Source: Flavobacteriales bacterium UBA5933 (GTDB taxonomy: Bacteria > Bacteroidota > Bacteroidia > Flavobacteriales > Weeksellaceae). Taken from it: a stretch of DNA of 18,140 nt. The position numbers were made by a program, and so were the translations under genes. Positions 14,807 through 18,140 of the stretch are shown here, piece by piece; the first letter of the stretch is position 1; each line of letters begins with the position of its first letter. The stretch spans positions 1-18,140 of the forward strand of contig DJDD01000034.1 in assembly GCA_002430925.1 (NCBI GenBank). Direction: 5' to 3'. The notes beneath the pieces were generated by a model. That model had not been told where the DNA came from and did no database searches. It worked only from the letters and a program-made list of their open reading frames with translations.

Positions 14807-14842
14807 GAAAAAAGGATTACAGTAATTTGTAATCCTTTTTTC
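14807..14842 (-). terminator. Rho-independent terminator of the endonuclease-like gene
   Basis: A perfect 14-base stem, GAAAAAAGGATTAC (14807-14820) with GTAATCCTTTTTTC (14829-14842), has an 8-base loop and directly abuts the stop codon at 14843. The T run on the minus strand is part of the stem. Confidence 0.85.
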
Positions 14843-15895
14843 TTATTTAGATTTACCTTCTTTTATTTTTTCTTCCACTTCTATTTTTTCATCTTTATCT
14901 AAATCTAATTCACCAGAAGTATCATCACATCTTATAACAGCTTTTATAAGAATCGGGAAGTGATCAGATCCAATATTAGGTTCTCTTATCATATCAATTA
15001 ATCTGAATTGAGAGCTTAAAAAGAAATGATCTAATGGCCAACGTAAAAACCAATGGTGTGCATGAAAAGTATTAAACATTCCTCGACCACGTCTTGGGTC
15101 TAACATTTTACTAGTTTTTAGAAATAATTTTGTTGTTCTACTCCAAGCAACATCATTCAAATCTCCAAAAACAATACAAGCTTTTCCATATTCTTTGGCT
15201 TGTTTACCTATCATTAAAATTTCAGCATCACGTTCTGCACTTTCTTCATTTTCTTGCGGGACAGGTGGAGTAGGATGTAAACCATATAATCGTACAATTT
15301 CATTATTGTATTCAATGTCTGCAATGATAGATGGGATTTCTTTATCAATTAAATAATTAATTTCTTGGTGTTTTATAGGAAGTTTAGAGTAGAATAATAG
15401 TCCATAAGTATTTTCTAAAGGAACCTCAATTTTATACTCATATTTTTTAGTAGCTTCTGTAATATTATTCATCCATTCTTTATTCGTTTCTAAAAGGAAA
15501 ATAATATCAGGATTTTTTTTGTTGACTAGCTCAACTAATTTTTGATATTTATTATTATCCTGTAAAACGTTATAAACTAAAATGTCTAGTGACTTTTCAT
15601 TAGGATTTAATTTTACTTTATCAATCATTTTTTTTCCTATTGGAGTGTATGGAACAATAACAGTAATCAAATATAAGCCTGCAAGTACTAATAGAGAAAA
15701 TATACTAATAGTTAACCAATTTTTATCTACTGCAATAAATAAAAGACCAATAATAATTAAAAATATAAATTTTTGAAATCTTGGATAATCAAAAACTCGA
15801 ACAGTCCAATGTGTGAGTTTTATAAATGGAATTAAGATTGATAAAAGAACAATACAAGAAAGAATAATAAAAATTGTTTGCATAAAAAATTTCAT
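14843..15895 (-). CDS. Membrane-anchored endonuclease/exonuclease/phosphatase (EEP) family protein
   Basis: A 350-residue protein with three hydrophobic N-terminal segments (about 5-25, 41-56, 60-82) followed by an EEP-fold domain (about 103-320). Likely catalytic and metal residues are Asn109 (LVYNV), Glu136 (LLETNKEW), His207 (YGLHPTPP), Asp245 and Asn247 (FGDLND), Asp289 (PLDH), and Asp311 and His312 (GSDHFPI). This is the complete set of the fold. Substrates in this family range from DNA to phospholipids and inositol phosphates, so none can be assigned. With three membrane segments ahead of it, the catalytic domain is probably on the periplasmic side. A charged Glu/Lys tail follows the domain. 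The start may be at codon 1 or codon 5 (both ATG). It is probably transcribed alone and is divergent from the oxidoreductase gene. Confidence 0.88.
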   Translation of the reverse strand: MKFFMQTIFIILSCIVLLSILIPFIKLTHWTVRVFDYPRFQKFIFLIIIGLLFIAVDKNWLTISIFSLLVLAGLYLITVIVPYTPIGKKMIDKVKLNPNEKSLDILVYNVLQDNNKYQKLVELVNKKNPDIIFLLETNKEWMNNITEATKKYEYKIEVPLENTYGLLFYSKLPIKHQEINYLIDKEIPSIIADIEYNNEIVRLYGLHPTPPVPQENEESAERDAEILMIGKQAKEYGKACIVFGDLNDVAWSRTTKLFLKTSKMLDPRRGRGMFNTFHAHHWFLRWPLDHFFLSSQFRLIDMIREPNIGSDHFPILIKAVIRCDDTSGELDLDKDEKIEVEEKIKEGKSK

Positions 15896-15903
15896 AGTTG
15901 CAA

Positions 15904-15939
15904 TAAAGGTAATAAAAACAGAAACATTAGTTACCTTTG
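15904..15939. promoter_or_regulatory. Inverted repeat with paired -7-like boxes between divergent genes
   Basis: AAAGGTAA (15905-15912) and TTACCTTT (15931-15938) form a perfect 8-base inverted repeat with an 18-base spacer. The right arm gives TACCTTTG, an exact TAnnTTTG -7 match, 18 bases before the oxidoreductase start. The left arm gives TACCTTTA on the other strand, just before the EEP gene. The repeat may reflect two symmetric promoters, or an operator for one regulator. Confidence 0.4.
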
Positions 15940-15956
15940 TTTTTTAATATTTAGTA

Positions 15957-17015
15957 ATGAAAAAAGTAGATTATATAATCGTAGGACAAGGTATTGCAGG
16001 AACATGTATGGCATTAAAATTACTAAAAGAGAACAAATCTTTTATCGTAATAGATAATCACTTTCACAAAGCTTCTGCTATTGCAGCGGGAATTTATAAT
16101 CCTGTAGTTCTTAAAAGATTTTCTATTGTTTGGAATGCTGCAAAACAAATAGAAAGATTACGAGAAGTATTTACTGATTTCGAACAATTATTAAATAAAA
16201 AATACCTTTATAACTTTCCTGTTTATAGAATTTTTAATGATGAACAAGAAAAGAAAACTTGGCTTAAAAAAGCAACAACTCATCCAGATTTAATAGATTA
16301 TTTGTCAACAGATACAGAGCAATTAAATAATTTTTTGTCAATAAAAGAACCAATAGGTTCAGGAGAAGTAATGCATACAGGTAGAGTTGATTTGACAAAT
16401 CTTTTGCAAGATTTTAAAAACTATTTGGATGAAAATAATTTGTTTTTAGATGAAAAATTTGATTTTGATTTATTAAAAATTACTGAGGATTCAACACATT
16501 ATAAAGAGATAGAAACAGAGCGTATTATTTTTTCTGAAGGTTACAATATTTTAAATAATCCTTATTTTAAAAATTTACCAATTATTGGAGTAAAAGGTGA
16601 AGTACTGAAAGTAAAAACAAATGCTGTTTTACCTGAAGCTGTAGTGAAAGGAAAAGAGTTTTTAATGCCTTTAGAAGATGGTAATTATTTTGTTGGTGCA
16701 ACATACGACAGAGATAATGTTAATTATGATAATACAACAGAGGCTAAAGATTATTTAGTAAATGGCGTAAAACAATTTCTAAATGATGAGGTAGAAGTTA
16801 TTGAACAAAAAGCTTCTATTCGCCCTACAGTTATTGATAGAAGACCAATAATTGGTGAACATCCAACAATAAAACAATTGATTTGTCTGAATGGAATGGG
16901 AACTCGAGGAACAATGCTTGCACCCGTTATGGTTGATGAATTATATAATTTTTTAGAACATAATCTTCCGATAGATAAAGAAGCTGATATTGCTAGATTT
17001 TATGATTTATTTTAA
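15957..17015 (+). CDS. FAD-dependent oxidoreductase, D-amino-acid oxidase (DAO) superfamily
   Basis: A 352-residue probable flavoenzyme. The N-terminal Rossmann dinucleotide fold is clear: YIIVGQGIAGTCMA with G10, G12, G15, then an acidic residue ending the second strand (FIVIDNH). SAIAAGIYNPVV (40-51) is the conserved second FAD-contact segment of the DAO family. The C-terminal LNGMGTRGTMLAPVMVDEL is the typical FAD-binding end. MPLEDGNYFVGATYDRD and RPTVIDRRPIIGEHP are also typical of glycine/D-amino-acid oxidase-like proteins. The substrate cannot be assigned, since the family oxidises amines and amino acids of many kinds. The next gene starts 11 bases after its stop codon, so the two are probably co-transcribed. 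Confidence 0.87.
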   Translation: MKKVDYIIVGQGIAGTCMALKLLKENKSFIVIDNHFHKASAIAAGIYNPVVLKRFSIVWNAAKQIERLREVFTDFEQLLNKKYLYNFPVYRIFNDEQEKKTWLKKATTHPDLIDYLSTDTEQLNNFLSIKEPIGSGEVMHTGRVDLTNLLQDFKNYLDENNLFLDEKFDFDLLKITEDSTHYKEIETERIIFSEGYNILNNPYFKNLPIIGVKGEVLKVKTNAVLPEAVVKGKEFLMPLEDGNYFVGATYDRDNVNYDNTTEAKDYLVNGVKQFLNDEVEVIEQKASIRPTVIDRRPIIGEHPTIKQLICLNGMGTRGTMLAPVMVDELYNFLEHNLPIDKEADIARFYDLF

Positions 17016-17025
17016 TTTAAATTCC

Positions 17026-17487
17026 ATGAATAAATTCAGTCTTAAAATAACTTTAATTCAATTAATAGCAAGTGTTTTATTATTCCTTGGAATACAACAA
17101 TTTTATATTTTATCAGAATTAGATTTAATAGAATTGGTACATTCAATAGGGAAAGAAAATTTTGCTTATTATGTTCAAAAAAGTGATGAATTTGGAATAA
17201 GTTCAAAATTAAAATATTTATCAACAGTAAAGCTTATTTTAAGTTTTATAGGAATTGTTTTGGGGTATATAGTATCTTCAATTATTAATTACAAGAAGAA
17301 TTTAGATTATAAAATAGCAATAGTCACTACAATATTATGCTTTATTATTTACCAGTTTAAAATAATTAATCTTCCAATTAATTATATTTCTACTAACAAT
17401 TTAGTAATTGCTTATTTTGTTCCCGCGTCTATTTCTATTGTTATAAGTTTTTGTCTTTTCTTTCTAAGCGATAGAGTAAAACCTTAA
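17026..17487 (+). CDS. Small integral membrane protein of unknown function
   Basis: A 153-residue hydrophobic protein with about four predicted membrane segments: near residues 8-28, 67-88, 97-116 and 126-148, the last containing YFVPASISIVISFCLFFL. It ends in a short SDRVKP tail. The start at 17026 (MNKFSLKITLIQ) is preferred over an in-frame ATG at 16990 inside the oxidoreductase gene, because it follows that stop codon by 10 bases. No family was recognised and no catalytic motif is seen. Likely co-transcribed with the oxidoreductase gene; whether the two work together is unknown. The 66 bases after it show no clear terminator. Confidence 0.7.
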   Translation: MNKFSLKITLIQLIASVLLFLGIQQFYILSELDLIELVHSIGKENFAYYVQKSDEFGISSKLKYLSTVKLILSFIGIVLGYIVSSIINYKKNLDYKIAIVTTILCFIIYQFKIINLPINYISTNNLVIAYFVPASISIVISFCLFFLSDRVKP

Positions 17488-17553
17488 ACTAATTTAATTA
17501 ATAGTATTTATATTGAGGTAAATATACATTTATTTGATGTGAAAATGTTTAAT

Positions 17554-18140
17554 TTACTCAAATGTAGGAATTGGTTTTACATCAAATCCTACATTTTGTA
17601 ATAACATGATTAATCCCTTAGAATAATCTAGATGTCCAATTCCAACCATTATAAAAATATTTTTGTAGTTTTTATTTGTTATATTTTTTTCTAATTTTTT
17701 CATCCATTTTATATTTCTATCATCCCATACCTGTTTATCTTTTTTGTTGGTTATATTATTTAAATCAAATAGATAGCTATCATTAGTATATGTTGTATTT
17801 TTTCTACAACCTTTTCCCAAACTGTAATAATATTTTAAATATCGTAATTGCCCTTTATTTTTTTTCCACATTTCACTTTCAGAATCTTTATAATAATTAT
17901 TTATTTGAGATAATTGGTCAGAAGCTTTTTCAAATGTTATAATAGGTTGATTAGTTTCTGTAATCTTTTTTGTAAAATAATCTTCCATAAGTTCAAGACC
18001 ATTATGTTTACAAGAAAGAGAAATTTGTTTCTTACCTATTTGCACTGCAATTTCTTGAGCAGTTAATTTATTGTTAAAATTTCTATCTTTAAAATAATCG
18101 TTATAGATATCATATTCTTTTTTACCTAACTTTTTTCTTA
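17554..18140 (-). CDS. TraB/GumN (TraB/PrgY-like) family protein, N-terminus outside window
   Basis: The frame is open from the stop at 17554 to the right window edge, so the N-terminus is missing; about 195 codons are visible. A GTG at 18043-18045 is in frame but is likely internal, because clear coding sequence (KKLGKKEYDIYNDYFKD) continues upstream. The matching features are GLELMEDYFTKKITETNQPI (an acidic residue then a helix), FEKASDQLSQI, and above all the C-terminal DRNIKWMKKLEK and IFIMVGIGHLDYSKGLIML, which carry the RN and G-x-GHL motifs of the family. Related proteins have been proposed to be metal-dependent proteases or involved in signal control; the role here is unknown. The C-terminus ends normally after VKPIPTFE. 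Confidence 0.8.
   Translation of the reverse strand, partial: RKKLGKKEYDIYNDYFKDRNFNNKLTAQEIAVQIGKKQISLSCKHNGLELMEDYFTKKITETNQPIITFEKASDQLSQINNYYKDSESEMWKKNKGQLRYLKYYYSLGKGCRKNTTYTNDSYLFDLNNITNKKDKQVWDDRNIKWMKKLEKNITNKNYKNIFIMVGIGHLDYSKGLIMLLQNVGFDVKPIPTFE

Larger units (their letters stand above)
14229..14842. other. 614-base non-coding stretch upstream of the secreted-protein array
   Basis: No convincing gene is seen here on either strand. The stretch holds, from left to right, a candidate -7 box (14325-14332), a group of short palindromes (14351-14389), about 220 bases of plain AT-rich sequence in which nothing was recognised (14390-14611), copy B of the dispersed repeat (14612-14771) and the terminator of the gene at 14843. 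A small CTAAG-TGT-CTTAG inverted repeat also lies at 14287-14299. Confidence 0.6.

Noticed and set aside
17042..17224. Minus-strand open frame of 60 codons within the small membrane protein gene
   Set aside because: It is antisense to a gene with plausible membrane segments and good spacing from the upstream stop codon; no independent support.
1..18140. Search for CRISPR arrays, tRNA or rRNA genes, insertion-sequence transposases and prophage genes
   Set aside because: No regularly spaced repeats, no cloverleaf-like sequence and no transposase, integrase or phage structural motif was recognised by eye. The N-terminal VGIGT motif of the secreted proteins is shared with phage tail fibres, but signal peptides and lack of other phage genes argue against a prophage.

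Overview
The window is AT-rich DNA from a member of the Bacteroidota, most likely a Flavobacteriaceae bacterium. The evidence is the low GC content, the housekeeping set coaD, ddl, PASTA-domain protein and RluD-type synthase as commonly grouped in that family, promoter -7 boxes of the Bacteroidota type (TAnnTTTG), and secreted proteins that start with a VGI(N/G)T..P...L.V.G motif. No species can be named from the sequence alone.

Layout. (1) 1-4871 is housekeeping. On the minus strand are coaD (cut by the window edge) and ddl, overlapping by 13 bases. Divergent from them on the plus strand are a membrane-anchored PASTA protein and an RluA/RluD-family pseudouridine synthase, closed by a strong terminator, then an RhlE-type DEAD-box helicase. 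(2) 4872-5122 holds a dispersed repeat and a shared terminator between convergent genes. (3) 5123-12056 (minus strand) is a catabolic cluster encoding the whole catechol ortho-cleavage (beta-ketoadipate) route. In transcription order it is an AraC-family regulator, catB, catC, catA, pcaD, a fused 3-oxoacid CoA-transferase and pcaF. Together these would convert catechol to cis,cis-muconate, muconolactone, 3-oxoadipate enol-lactone, 3-oxoadipate, 3-oxoadipyl-CoA and finally succinyl-CoA plus acetyl-CoA. No enzyme that makes catechol is present in the window. (4) 12114-14228 (minus strand) is a tight three-gene array of secreted paralogs of unknown function. (5) 14229-14842 is a 614-base non-coding stretch with a probable promoter, palindromes resembling a tet operator core, and a second inverted copy of the repeat. 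(6) 14843-18140 holds a membrane-anchored endonuclease/exonuclease/phosphatase-family protein, a divergent FAD-dependent oxidoreductase followed by a small membrane protein, and a TraB/GumN-type protein cut by the right edge.

The most notable observations are: the two-copy structured intergenic repeat, whose small hairpin stem shows compensatory base changes between copies; the compact complete catechol operon with an AraC-type rather than LysR-type regulator and a spaced direct repeat in front of catB; and the three secreted paralogs with a cysteine at the same position (residue 103). All functional calls come from reading motifs and remembered family features. No database search was possible.
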